Below are positions 9,142 through 16,991 of a DNA stretch of 42,125 bases, piece by piece. Origin of the DNA: Deltaproteobacteria bacterium (lineage in GTDB: Bacteria > Myxococcota_A > UBA796 > GCA-2862545); the NCBI GenBank assembly GCA_006226595.1, contig SBGP01000019.1:1-42125 (forward strand), read 5' to 3'. A model generated the notes under the pieces. The model was not told the origin of the DNA, did not search any database, and worked only from the letters and a program-made list of their open reading frames with translations. A program made the position numbers and the translations under genes. Every line of letters begins with the position of its first letter. Position 1 is the first letter of the stretch.

Positions 9142-9737
9142 GGAACCTCCCGAAGCAGGGTGCGAGCGATCTGAAAGCTGCGGTCCGGGTTGGGAGCGCC
9201 CCACAGGGGCCCCCGCAGCGGTCCCGCACAGTTGCGGAGCAAGGCGTCGGACGCGATGTGCATGAGCACCACGCGCACCTCGAGGTCCGCGCGCAGGCGG
9301 TCCCCAGCCGAGGCGACAATCCACGCCTCCATCTCGTCGAGCAGGGGTGCCGCACGCTCGAGGAGCAGGGCGCCGCCCGGGCCGTCGGAGTCGAGCAGCT
9401 CGCGGACGAAGATCTGCGCCACGTGGGGCTCTTCATCGAGGAACGCGCCGAAGGCATCGGCCACGCCGCGAAGCTTGGCCTCGAAGTCGCCCTCGACCGC
9501 CCGCGCGGTCGCCAGGCCCACGCCGAGCCGCGCGAAGCAGCGCTCGACGACGGCGGCGTACAGCACGTCCTTGGTCTTGAAGTGGTACAGCAACGACGGA
9601 CGCCGCAGTCCCGCGGACCTGGCGATGTCGGCCAGCCGCGCGTTCGCGAGGCCCTGCGCCGCGAAGGCGACCTCGGCTGCCGCGAGGATGCGCTCGGGGG
9701 TCGCCACGTCGATGGAGTCGGATCGGGGTCTTGCCAT
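9138..9737 (-). CDS. TetR-family transcriptional regulator of the alkB operon
   Basis: 199 residues. The N-terminal helix-turn-helix spans about 14-58 and contains LADIARSAGLRRPSLLYHFKTK, the usual TetR recognition region. The rest is the helical ligand-binding and dimer domain. It is the first gene of the tetR-alkB operon, overlapping alkB by ATGA. No ribosome site is visible before its ATG. Two palindromic sites stand 13-60 bp upstream, so it very probably represses its own operon and is relieved by an alkane-derived or fatty acyl ligand. The ligand is inference. Confidence 0.9.
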   Translation of the reverse strand: MARPRSDSIDVATPERILAAAEVAFAAQGLANARLADIARSAGLRRPSLLYHFKTKDVLYAAVVERCFARLGVGLATARAVEGDFEAKLRGVADAFGAFLDEEPHVAQIFVRELLDSDGPGGALLLERAAPLLDEMEAWIVASAGDRLRADLEVRVVLMHIASDALLRNCAGPLRGPLWGAPNPDRSFQIARTLLREVP

Positions 9738-9749
9738 GCCCGAAGATTA

Positions 9750-9796
9750 TCTACTCACGAGTAGAATCGCCACGCATTTATCTACCCATGAGTAGG
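9750..9796. promoter_or_regulatory. Two palindromic operators upstream of tetR-alkB
   Basis: Site 1 (9750-9765) is a perfect palindrome TCTACTC-AC-GAGTAGA. Site 2 (9782-9795) is CTACCC-AT-GAGTAG with one mismatch. Their centres are 31 bp apart, about three helical turns, so two TetR dimers would sit on the same DNA face. AT-rich bases between them may hold the promoter. Confidence 0.75.
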
Positions 9797-9803
9797 TATC
9801 CTC

Positions 9804-9832
9804 CGTCGATCGCCGGCACACGCGGATCGACG
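9804..9832. promoter_or_regulatory. Inverted repeat in tetR upstream region
   Basis: Perfect 8-bp arms CGTCGATC and GATCGACG separated by 13 bp. It lies beyond the two tetR operators and has a different sequence, so it could be a site for another regulator. No partner is identified. Confidence 0.4.
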
Positions 9833-9871
9833 AACACGAAATTCTCGTGCTCCGCCCGCACATCGCGGTGA

Positions 9872-9888
9872 CGGCCGCTAGAAGGCCG
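9872..9888 (-). terminator. Hairpin behind the 9906-10370 gene
   Basis: Arms CGGCC and GGCCG around a 7-base loop, 18-34 bases after the stop of the leftward gene. There is no T-run, so this is a weak candidate. Confidence 0.3.
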
Positions 9889-9905
9889 ACGCGTTCAGCG
9901 AGGCG

Positions 9906-10370
9906 CTACTCGCTCCAGTACACGAGCCAACCCTCGCCGGGCAGCATCGCGCCGACGGCCGACTCGTCGTCACCGCCCTCGGCACGGTCGAGCCACAGCA
10001 CCTTGGGGAGGGGCGGCACGAAGCCGTTCGCGAGCTCGGCGACGATCTCGGTGAGCTCGTCGGACCAGGAACCCGGCGCCTTGACCGTGGCCTGGGCCGC
10101 GCCCTCGCCGTCGTCGCACCAGATCAGGAAGCTGCCCTCGCGCCCGCCGAGCCCGTCGAGACGCGTGTAGTTCGGGGTGCCCGGCAGCAGGAAGCCCGCG
10201 CTGTCGAGGGTCGTCTTGTCCACACCGCTCTGGAACTGCGCCCGCAGCGCCTCCTCGGTGGTCGCCTCGCACGCGAAGGCCTCTCCGGGTCCAAAGCGGT
10301 CGATCAGCGCGGCATGCAGGGTGGCGAGGTCCTCGGCGGACACGCCACCAGCGAGCAGGACGAAGTTCAT
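9906..10370 (-). CDS. Hypothetical protein
   Basis: 154 residues, start at 10370 behind a GGAGG site. It is acidic and soluble with no signal peptide and no membrane segment. The N-terminus MNFVLLAGGVSAEDLATLHAAL and the tryptophan-rich C-terminus (VLWLDRAEGG, GWLVYWSE) are distinctive, but I do not recognise the family. It is a single gene, with its promoter in the short gap shared with the divergent membrane protein at 10440. Confidence 0.7.
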   Translation of the reverse strand: MNFVLLAGGVSAEDLATLHAALIDRFGPGEAFACEATTEEALRAQFQSGVDKTTLDSAGFLLPGTPNYTRLDGLGGREGSFLIWCDDGEGAAQATVKAPGSWSDELTEIVAELANGFVPPLPKVLWLDRAEGGDDESAVGAMLPGEGWLVYWSE

Positions 10371-10439
10371 GGAGCCTCCGGGCGACCTCTTGCTAGCCCG
10401 TCCTGTCCCCTGCCCCCAGAACATTGGTAGGCTGCGCGC

Positions 10440-10805
10440 ATGGCTCCCATCTCGATGCGCTACAACCTCGCTTTTCCCGCCCTTCTCTTCGTCGCCGGGC
10501 TGTTCATGCTCGGCGTGGGGCTGCTCGTCGGCGAGCTCACCCAGCTCGTGCTCGGGTGCATGAACGTGCTCCTCGGCTTTCTGTTCGCGACCCAGCCGAT
10601 GTGGGTGCTCACCGGCACCGAGATCCAGGTCCGCAACGCGCTGGGCATGACCCTGAAGCGACACGGATACAGCAGCCTCGCCGAGCTCGAGGTGCGCGGC
10701 GGGAGCCTGCACCGCAAGAGCGACGGCAGCAAGCTGGTCGGCAAGAGCTTCGTCGGTCGCCAGGCTGACTGGGACGCCGTTGTCGCTGCGGTGAGCGGCG
10801 CCTAG
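10440..10805 (+). CDS. Small membrane protein
   Basis: 121 residues. Two adjacent hydrophobic helices (about 10-30 and 32-52) are followed by a soluble domain of about 65 residues containing GMTLKRHGYSSLAELEVRGG. This resembles the layout of bacterial PH-like or YdbS-type membrane proteins, but the match is weak. The start could be the ATG at 10440 or at 10455; no strong ribosome site precedes either. Its TAG is interlocked with the stop of the convergent glycosyltransferase (CTAG, 10802-10805). Confidence 0.7.
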   Translation: MAPISMRYNLAFPALLFVAGLFMLGVGLLVGELTQLVLGCMNVLLGFLFATQPMWVLTGTEIQVRNALGMTLKRHGYSSLAELEVRGGSLHRKSDGSKLVGKSFVGRQADWDAVVAAVSGA

Positions 10806-11737
10806 CGCGTCGCGCGCGCCGCCCCCTCGAGCACCCGCTTGAGTACCGGGCTCGGCATCCACATCAGCGCAGCCATGACGTATGCCCGCCTTGGCGGCCG
10901 GCCCTCCGCGAAGCTGCGCAACAGCGGCCTGCGGAAGCTTCCTCCGTGGTGGAGCACGGCGTCCCGGGCTTCTTCGTAGTGCAGGAAGGCGCGGCGCACG
11001 CGCTGCTGCTCCTCGTCGAGCAGGCCCTTCTCGACGAGCACCTCCTGAATACGCCAGCCGCGCGGATTGCCCGCCTCGCGGTTCGTGCCGGAGAGCGAGT
11101 CGTGCTCGGGGAACTGGCGCCAGCGCGCGAGGACCTCGTCGGTGCGCCAGATCGTGAACCGCGTGAGCAGGCGCAGCCAGTACTCGTAGTCCTGGCCGCT
11201 GCGCAGCCGGGGATCCGGGTCCATGCCGCCGAGTTCGTCGTAGCAGGCCCGGCGCATGACGAAGCAGGTCGTCAGCCACGGGGTGCGGGTCACCGCCTCG
11301 TCGTAGGGCACCGCACCGCTCGGGCCCTGCATGCGGATGTTGTCGCGCTCGGCCCCGTCGTAGCCGAACACCTCGTAGCGACAGGCCACGCCGCCGATCT
11401 CGGGATGCGCGTCGAGGAGCGCGACCTGGGTGGCGAGCTTCTCGGGCAGCCACACGTCGTCGGCATCGAGAAATGCGAAGAACTCGCCCCTGGCGACCGC
11501 CATGGCCCGGTTGCGAGCCGCCGCCGCCGAGCCCGTGTCGCTACCGGGGGCAAGTACGCGAATCCGCGGGTCCTCGGCCGCGAGCGCCTGGGCCACGGCC
11601 AGCGTGTCGTCGGGACTTCCGTCCTCGGCGATGACCCACTCCCAGTCGGCGAAGGTCTGCGCCCGCACCGAGGCCGCGGTCTCCGCGAGCAGGTCGGCGA
11701 CCTTGTAGGCCGGCGTGATGATCGACACCCTGGGCAT
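10802..11737 (-). CDS. Family 2 glycosyltransferase
   Basis: 311 residues, start at 11737 behind GGGGAG. The GT-A fold opens with PRVSIITPAYKVADLLAETA, has the nucleotide-binding WVIAEDGSPDDT, and the DXD-type FFAFLDADDVW (residues 87-95), which binds the metal and nucleotide sugar. A later EDYEYWLRL-like segment (GQDYEYWLRL) matches the acceptor/catalytic region of GT2 enzymes. It transfers a sugar to an unknown acceptor, perhaps a surface polysaccharide. The sulfotransferases 0.7-4 kb away may act on the same polymer; that link is inference. A weakly hydrophobic C-terminal stretch could touch the membrane. Confidence 0.9.
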   Translation of the reverse strand: MPRVSIITPAYKVADLLAETAASVRAQTFADWEWVIAEDGSPDDTLAVAQALAAEDPRIRVLAPGSDTGSAAAARNRAMAVARGEFFAFLDADDVWLPEKLATQVALLDAHPEIGGVACRYEVFGYDGAERDNIRMQGPSGAVPYDEAVTRTPWLTTCFVMRRACYDELGGMDPDPRLRSGQDYEYWLRLLTRFTIWRTDEVLARWRQFPEHDSLSGTNREAGNPRGWRIQEVLVEKGLLDEEQQRVRRAFLHYEEARDAVLHHGGSFRRPLLRSFAEGRPPRRAYVMAALMWMPSPVLKRVLEGAARATR

Positions 11738-11823
11738 GGCTCCCCTATGGCTCCCCACGCGTCGAGATGCCACCCCCGAAGGCCTGGCCGCGCGCACACA
11801 CCCAGCGGAGGTCTGGAGTGTGC

Positions 11824-12387
11824 ATGTTCCCGCTGTTCCTCGCCGCCGCCCTCGCTCAGCCCGTGCCGGTGGACACCGACCGACCGCTTCCCTCCCCGCT
11901 GCCCGAGCTGGCGCGGCCCGACCAGCTGTCGCTGGGCATGGGCTTCGCGCCGTCCACCGACGACGGTCACGCGAACCTGTCGCTGCGCTACCAGCTTCGT
12001 CCGCGTATCCCCATCGCCCTGGAGCTCGGCATCGGCGCGAGCTGGGACCGAAGTGCCGAAGGCGAGCTCGAGCGTCACCTCGAGTACCGCGCGGCCCTGT
12101 CCTTTCGGCCGGTCCTGCTGCGCTCGCGCCACGTGTGGGCCGCGGTGGACCTGACCTTCGGCGTGCGCACCCGCGACGACTGGCACGGGGTGTACGAGTC
12201 GTGGCTTCGGGCCGGCGTCGTCATCGGGTTTCGCCCCCAGTGGGCCCCCGCGCTCACCGTGGGACTCACCCAGAACCGCGGTGGCAACCTCACCCCGAGC
12301 ATCGGCTTGTCGTGGGGACTGGATCGCCGCAAGCGCCGCCTGAAGGGTGTGGAGCCGAAGTCCGACGCGCGACCGCTGGGCCGATAG
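11824..12387 (+). CDS. Exported beta-rich (outer-membrane-like) protein
   Basis: 187 residues. Starting at 11824 (GGAG eleven bases upstream) gives a short signal peptide MFPLFLAAALAQ. An in-frame extension to 11767 would bury the signal. The mature part alternates hydrophobic and polar residues in strands (LSLGMGFAPS, ANLSLRYQL, IALELGIGAS, AWAAVDLTFGV-like, GVVIGFRPQW, LTVGLTQNRGG, SIGLSWGL), the look of a small beta-barrel or transporter-like outer membrane protein. It has a basic tail. It reads away from the glycosyltransferase and is followed 25 bp later by a sulfotransferase. No specific family recognised. Confidence 0.7.
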   Translation: MFPLFLAAALAQPVPVDTDRPLPSPLPELARPDQLSLGMGFAPSTDDGHANLSLRYQLRPRIPIALELGIGASWDRSAEGELERHLEYRAALSFRPVLLRSRHVWAAVDLTFGVRTRDDWHGVYESWLRAGVVIGFRPQWAPALTVGLTQNRGGNLTPSIGLSWGLDRRKRRLKGVEPKSDARPLGR

Positions 12388-12412
12388 CCCGCGCAGTGCT
12401 AGCAGAGGCCCC

Positions 12413-13360
12413 ATGATCCCCTCCCCCCGAGCCAATGGCCTGGTCTACCTGCTCCACCGCGCCCGCAAGCGCCTGGCGCGGGTCGACCGCCGCCTCGAAG
12501 AAGCCCAGCTGTTCGCGGCGAACGGCCTCGCGGCCCTCGGCTACCGCAAGCAGGGCTGGCCCCAGGACGAGCACGTGCTCCGCGCCCAGGTCCGCCCGGT
12601 GTTCGTGCTCTCCCCCGGCCGCTCCGGGACGATGACGCTCTCGGCGCTGTTCGACCTGGTGCCCGAGGTGCACGCCGAGCACGAGCCCTCGCCGGCGCTG
12701 GTCGCCGCCTCCTACCTGGCCTGGACCCAGGACGCGCAGCCCCGCGCCTTCTGGAAGGACACCATCCACCAGGCTCGGGACGTCGCCATCTTCCGGGCCC
12801 ACCGCCGCGGGCGCGTGTGGTTCGAGTCGAACAACCGACTGACCTTCCTCGCCGAACCCCTGCTGGCCGCGTATCCGCGGGCGCGCTTCGTCCTGCTCAC
12901 CCGCAAGCCCGAGGGCTTCGTCGCCAGCGCCATGGCCCGCGAGTACTACCAGGGCCATCCCTGGGACTTCGCCCGGGTTCGCCCGCGCCCGCAGGACCCC
13001 GAGTTCGCCGGATGGAACGCGCTGCCGCCGCTCGACAAGTGCGCGTGGCTGTGGGCCCGCACGGTGAGCCACGGCCTCGACCTCGCCGAGCGCCTCGGCC
13101 CGGAGGTCGTGCACGTGCTCGACTCGGAGGACCTTTTCTCGGGCAACCGGGACGCGCTGGACGGCCTGTTCCGCTTCGTCACCGGCAAGCCCGCGCCCGC
13201 CGGGGTCGAGGCGGTGCTCGGCGCCCGGCTCAACGCCCAGAAGGAACGCGGTGCCCGAAAGGGACGCGTCGAGGGCTGGACGGACGACGACCACGCTCGC
13301 GTCGCCAAGGTCGCGAACCCGGTCCTCGAGCGCCTCGAGCGCCTGATCACGGAGCACTGA
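12413..13360 (+). CDS. Sulfotransferase-family protein
   Basis: 315 residues, ATG at 12413 behind AGAGG. The P-loop VLSPGRSGTMTLSALF (P-loop core residues 67-75) is the 5'-phosphosulfate-binding motif of PAPS-dependent sulfotransferases. A 3'-phosphate-type segment ARFVLLTRKPEGFVASAMAR follows at about 160-180. The Arg/His-rich middle could hold the acceptor site. It probably moves sulfate from PAPS to a carbohydrate or other hydroxyl group. It begins a three-gene overlapping set: its TGA shares one base with the methyltransferase ATG. Confidence 0.82.
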   Translation: MIPSPRANGLVYLLHRARKRLARVDRRLEEAQLFAANGLAALGYRKQGWPQDEHVLRAQVRPVFVLSPGRSGTMTLSALFDLVPEVHAEHEPSPALVAASYLAWTQDAQPRAFWKDTIHQARDVAIFRAHRRGRVWFESNNRLTFLAEPLLAAYPRARFVLLTRKPEGFVASAMAREYYQGHPWDFARVRPRPQDPEFAGWNALPPLDKCAWLWARTVSHGLDLAERLGPEVVHVLDSEDLFSGNRDALDGLFRFVTGKPAPAGVEAVLGARLNAQKERGARKGRVEGWTDDDHARVAKVANPVLERLERLITEH

Positions 13361-13965
13361 TGCAAGAGGACTACCGCCACGGGGGCTACGACACCCTCCG
13401 CCGCTGGACCTCGTACTGGTACCAGATCGACCGCGCGTTGTCCGGGCCCGAGGGCGAGGTCCTGCTCGTCGGCGTCGGCTCGGGGGTCGTCGAGCGCGAG
13501 CTCGCCGCCCGCGGGCGCAAGGTCACCACCGTCGACGTCCAGGAAGTGCTGAAGCCCGACGTCATCGCCTCGGTCGACGACCTGCCGTTCGAGGACGGCC
13601 GCTTCGCGGTGAGCATCTGCTGTCAGGTGCTCGAGCACGTGCCCTGGGAGCAGTCCACCCGAGCGATGGCCGAGCTGGTGCGCGTCACCGACGGGCGACT
13701 CGTGATCAGCGTGCCCGACGTGCAGTACTACGCCGGGGTGGTGCTCATGGACGGCGTGCGCCGCAAGCACAAGCAGCTGCGCGCGGACCTGCCCCGCCTG
13801 CTCGGACGCAAGCGCATGGCCCCGGCTCATCACTGGGAGATCGGCCGCAGCGGGACCTCCGCCGCGAAGGTGCGCCGGGCGCTGGAGGCCGCGGGCATGG
13901 CGGTGGACGAGGAGTTCCGGAACCCCCAGATGCCGTACCACCGCTTCTTCGTGGGTCGCGGGTGA
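13360..13965 (+). CDS. Class I SAM-dependent methyltransferase
   Basis: 201 residues, start overlapping the previous stop (TGATG). Motif I is VLLVGVGSGVVERELAARG (35-53), followed by an acidic residue after strand 2 (VTTVDVQE), then a DLPFEDGRFAVSICCQVLEHV segment typical of the methyltransferase_11/25 group. The substrate cannot be read; the position between two sulfotransferases suggests methylation of the same product. It ends in GTGA overlap with the next gene. Confidence 0.87.
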   Translation: MQEDYRHGGYDTLRRWTSYWYQIDRALSGPEGEVLLVGVGSGVVERELAARGRKVTTVDVQEVLKPDVIASVDDLPFEDGRFAVSICCQVLEHVPWEQSTRAMAELVRVTDGRLVISVPDVQYYAGVVLMDGVRRKHKQLRADLPRLLGRKRMAPAHHWEIGRSGTSAAKVRRALEAAGMAVDEEFRNPQMPYHRFFVGRG

Positions 13966-14864
13966 GGCGTCCGAAGGACATCCGCCGCAAGCTGTGGCGA
14001 CGGGTCGCTGGCAAGCTGGTGCAGAACCCGCCGACCGACCTCGACCGCACGGTGCTCCTCGCCGGCAGCGGGCGCAGCGGCACGACCTGGGTCGCCGAGC
14101 TGATCAACGCCGCGCACGATCACCGCGTGATCTTCGAGCCCTTCGACGCGCGCTTCAACGAGGACTGGCCGGTGACCCGCCGGTTCGCGCCCCCGGGTAC
14201 CGACGACCCGGTCCTCGAGGCGGCCGCGCGCCAGGCTCTCGACGGGACCCTGTCGAACCGCTGGGTGGACGCGCACAACACGGCCATCCGCCCGCAGTAC
14301 CGACTGGTCAAGGCCATCCGCGCGAATCTCGCGCTGGGCTGGATGGGCGAGCGCTTCCCCGAGCTTCGCATCGTGTTCCTGATGCGGCACCCGCTCGCCG
14401 TGGCCCGCTCGCGCCAGCAGATGGGATGGGGGCCAGCCCTCGACCAGCTTCTCGCCCAGGATGCGCTGCTCGCATTTCTCGGCGACCGCGCCGCCCCGCT
14501 ACACCGGGAGCAGGACCCGTTCCTGCAGCACGTGCTCCTGTGGTGCGTCGAGAACGCCGTCGCGCTGGCGCACCTGCCCGCGGGCGCCCACACCGTGTAC
14601 TACGAGCGCCTGTGCACCGAGCCCGTCGCCGAGGCGCGTGCGCTGTTCGCGGCCCTCCACCGCCCGGTGCCAGCGAACCTCGAGGAGGCGGTGTCGCGAC
14701 CGTCCCAGCTCGCGCGTGACCACAGCGCGGTGCTGCTTGGCGCCCGCCCCGTGGACGCCTGGGCCGGCAAGATCGACGCCGCTACGGTCGACGCCGCCAT
14801 GCGCTACCTGACCCTGTTCGGGCTCGATACGGTGTACGGCCCGGACCCGCAGCCGCGGGTCTAG
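13962..14864 (+). CDS. Sulfotransferase-family protein
   Basis: 300 residues, GTG start overlapping the methyltransferase stop. The P-loop LLAGSGRSGTTWVAELI (33-49) is a textbook PAPS 5'-phosphosulfate site. The 3'-phosphate region is LRIVFLMRHPLAVARSRQQ with the usual R-x-P-x-x-x-x-x-S-like pattern. It has a basic N-terminus. With the first sulfotransferase and the methyltransferase it forms a translationally coupled set. Its stop is interlocked with that of the convergent redoxin (CTAG, 14861-14864). Confidence 0.88.
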   Translation: MRRPKDIRRKLWRRVAGKLVQNPPTDLDRTVLLAGSGRSGTTWVAELINAAHDHRVIFEPFDARFNEDWPVTRRFAPPGTDDPVLEAAARQALDGTLSNRWVDAHNTAIRPQYRLVKAIRANLALGWMGERFPELRIVFLMRHPLAVARSRQQMGWGPALDQLLAQDALLAFLGDRAAPLHREQDPFLQHVLLWCVENAVALAHLPAGAHTVYYERLCTEPVAEARALFAALHRPVPANLEEAVSRPSQLARDHSAVLLGARPVDAWAGKIDAATVDAAMRYLTLFGLDTVYGPDPQPRV

Positions 14865-15421
14865 CGGCGCTCGCTCGCCGCAGGTACGCCCGGCCACGGC
14901 TGCTCGTCTTCCGTCGGCGGGGTCAGGTCGAAGATGTCGCGCGGCGGACGGTCGTCGGTCGGCTGCACGTCGCGGCGACGCTCGCGAGCAATGGCTCGCT
15001 CCCGGCCGTCGTCCGCAGGCGCCAGCAGCATGCTCGGCCCTTCGGCGCGGGCCTGGGCCACGCCGGACTCGACCATGAACGCCCCACCCTGCTCGCCGCG
15101 CACGCGCTGCATCAGCGCTGCGTCCGCATCGACCGTGGCCGGAAGCTCACCCAGCCCGTGGCGACGCAGGTAGGGACGCACCTGTCCCCGACGCGTCGGC
15201 CCATCGGTGTTCACCGCGAGCACCGGCCATCCGAGACGCTCGGCCTCGGCGAGCTGCGCAAGCTCGGCGGGAGCATCGGCATCGCTCATGGACCAGAACA
15301 GCACCACCGTCCCCGCATCTTCGAGGGAGACCTGGCGACCCGAGAGGTCGCGGACGGTCTCGGCGCCCACCGCCGTCGACGAGATGAGAAGGGTCAGTGC
15401 CATCAGCCATGCACGCGCCAT
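14861..15421 (-). CDS. Exported redoxin-like protein lacking active-site cysteines
   Basis: 186 residues, start behind GGGAGG. Signal peptide 1-20 (MALTLLISSTAVGA). Residues 21-140 follow the TlpA/redoxin pattern: VRDLSGRQVSLED, then VVLFWSMSDADAPAELAQL where FWAxWCxPC is expected, then VLAVNTDGP and a GAFMVESGV segment in place of the cis-proline strand. The W-C-x-x-C pair is replaced by W-S-M-S-D, so thiol redox chemistry is unlikely and a binding or scaffold role is more plausible. The C-terminal 40 residues are charged and Pro-rich. Confidence 0.75.
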   Translation of the reverse strand: MARAWLMALTLLISSTAVGAETVRDLSGRQVSLEDAGTVVLFWSMSDADAPAELAQLAEAERLGWPVLAVNTDGPTRRGQVRPYLRRHGLGELPATVDADAALMQRVRGEQGGAFMVESGVAQARAEGPSMLLAPADDGRERAIARERRRDVQPTDDRPPRDIFDLTPPTEDEQPWPGVPAASERR

Positions 15422-15645
15422 GAAGCCTCCCGGTACGAACAGCAAAGCACGTCATGGACATGTCTTGGACATCTGCATGACACTTTCCACACAAGTGCCG
15501 AAAACGCACGGCTTTGTCCGTGCAGTTTTGGCAGCCATCTCTGTTTCGGCTGCTCGAAAATGGCGCACCGAGTGGCGCAAAGTGGATCCATCGCGGTCGC
15601 GGAGTCGGCGGTGTAAGGTCCACACACCGTCTCCGTTCTCCGCGC
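15422..15645. promoter_or_regulatory. Divergent promoter region with hairpin and direct repeats
   Basis: A 224-bp gap between divergent genes, noticeably richer in A/T than its surroundings. It holds GGACAT twice, 12 bp apart (15452-15474). It also holds an inverted repeat at 15501-15529 with arms AAAAC-GCACGG and CCGTGC-A-GTTTT around a 6-base loop. The latter could be an operator or, in either direction, a short terminator-like hairpin. No clear -35/-10 pair. Confidence 0.45.
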
Positions 15646-16857
15646 ATGCTCACGCTCCTCGCCCTGTCCGCCGCAGCCTTCGAGCCCGCCGACCTGCCGC
15701 TGTTTCACCGGCAGACGTACATCTCGACCGTGTCCGAGCCCATGCACTGGTTCTCGGCGAGCTTTCACGACGTGGAGCGCGCGGGCTGCCGGGTCGGCAT
15801 TCCCGTGAACGAGCTTCGCCGCGAGCACGCGGTGATCGGGTGCTACTTCCCGGCGGGACGTGGTGAGGACGAGCGTCCGGACTCCCCTCACCTCGCCGAG
15901 GCGTGGCGTGAGGCCCGCAAGCTCGTGAAGGCGAACAACCGACGCGCTTCCGACCTGCGCCTCCACTACGTCGGGACCTGGCAGGAAGTCGTGGTCGAGG
16001 ACGTCGTCCCGCTGCCCGCCGGCGACAACCCACACGTGAGCCGGCTGTACGACCACGGCCGCGCGATCTACGCGGTCACCGACGAGGGCATCGCCAGGGC
16101 CGAGGTCGTGGGCATGGTGTCGCTCGGAGGCGTCGGCCTGCTCGATGCCGTCGACGAGGCGTCCTTCTTCGTTCCCGAGGTGGACCCGTCTCTCGCCGCG
16201 ACCTCCATCCTGCGCCACTCGTGGGACGAGGCCGCTGACCCACGCTTCCACACGGCGGAGCGCGCGCTGCTCCAGGCGCTGCCCAGCGAGCTCGCCGCCT
16301 GGAACGACGGCGTTCGCCGCGCTCCGCGGACCAGAGCGTCGACCGTGCTCCCTCCCGGAACGCGCCGTGCGGTCGGCGGCAGTCTGTCGATCTTCGGACG
16401 CGCTCCCTGCGACGACAGGGGCATGAAGGCGGGCGAGGACATCCGCGTGACCCTACCCGTCTACGCCCCGCTCGACGTCGCACGCGCCGGGGCAGTGCGC
16501 TTCGAGCGCGAGGTCGCCGAGCTCGACCTCGAGGTCGTGTACGAGCTCGACCTTCCCGCCGGCGTCGCGACCCTGGCCCTCACCGACGGCACCGGCCGCA
16601 TCGCGCGGGCGACGTGGTCCGTCGAGGTCGAGCTGCTCGAGGATGGGGACCGTCTGTGGCCCGTGGCCGTGCGCTCGACGCTGACCGACAAGCAGGCCGA
16701 GATCGTGCGCCAGGCCGCCGAACTTCGCGAAGACCAGCTGCAGCTCGCGGCCCCCGAGGGCTCCGGCGCATACGTGGTGGACGTGTACGCGGCGTCGGTC
16801 CACGTGATGGATGGCCCGTGGCTGGGCGAGGTCGACAGGGGTCCCGCGGACCGCTGA
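15646..16857 (+). CDS. Exported hypothetical protein
   Basis: 403 residues. The ATG at 15646 gives a short signal peptide MLTLLALSAAAF; the frame is open further upstream but without a signal. The mature N-terminus (LPLFHRQTYISTVSEPMHWFSASFHDVERAGC) and two Cys suggest a periplasmic or outer-membrane location. A beta-rich second half from about residue 270 has many acidic strands (VAELDLEVVYELDLPAGVAT). No known domain recognised. It is a single gene, 134 bp before the protease. Confidence 0.7.
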   Translation: MLTLLALSAAAFEPADLPLFHRQTYISTVSEPMHWFSASFHDVERAGCRVGIPVNELRREHAVIGCYFPAGRGEDERPDSPHLAEAWREARKLVKANNRRASDLRLHYVGTWQEVVVEDVVPLPAGDNPHVSRLYDHGRAIYAVTDEGIARAEVVGMVSLGGVGLLDAVDEASFFVPEVDPSLAATSILRHSWDEAADPRFHTAERALLQALPSELAAWNDGVRRAPRTRASTVLPPGTRRAVGGSLSIFGRAPCDDRGMKAGEDIRVTLPVYAPLDVARAGAVRFEREVAELDLEVVYELDLPAGVATLALTDGTGRIARATWSVEVELLEDGDRLWPVAVRSTLTDKQAEIVRQAAELREDQLQLAAPEGSGAYVVDVYAASVHVMDGPWLGEVDRGPADR

Positions 16858-16991
16858 CACCCGCCCACGAAAACGTTGCACGGCGGTTCACGAGGTCTGT
16901 CGCGCACGATGCGGAGGCGGCTCGCCAGTTCGGCACACGAGAGTCGCGGGCGAGCAGTCGGGGCTCTACGTTGCGCGGCCTTGGAGGTCCC

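Noticed and set aside
16961-16974. A third sigma-54-like site before the protease gene
   Set aside because: GG-N10-GC spacing and TTGC are present, but five other consensus bases are missing; chance is likely in such GC-rich DNA.
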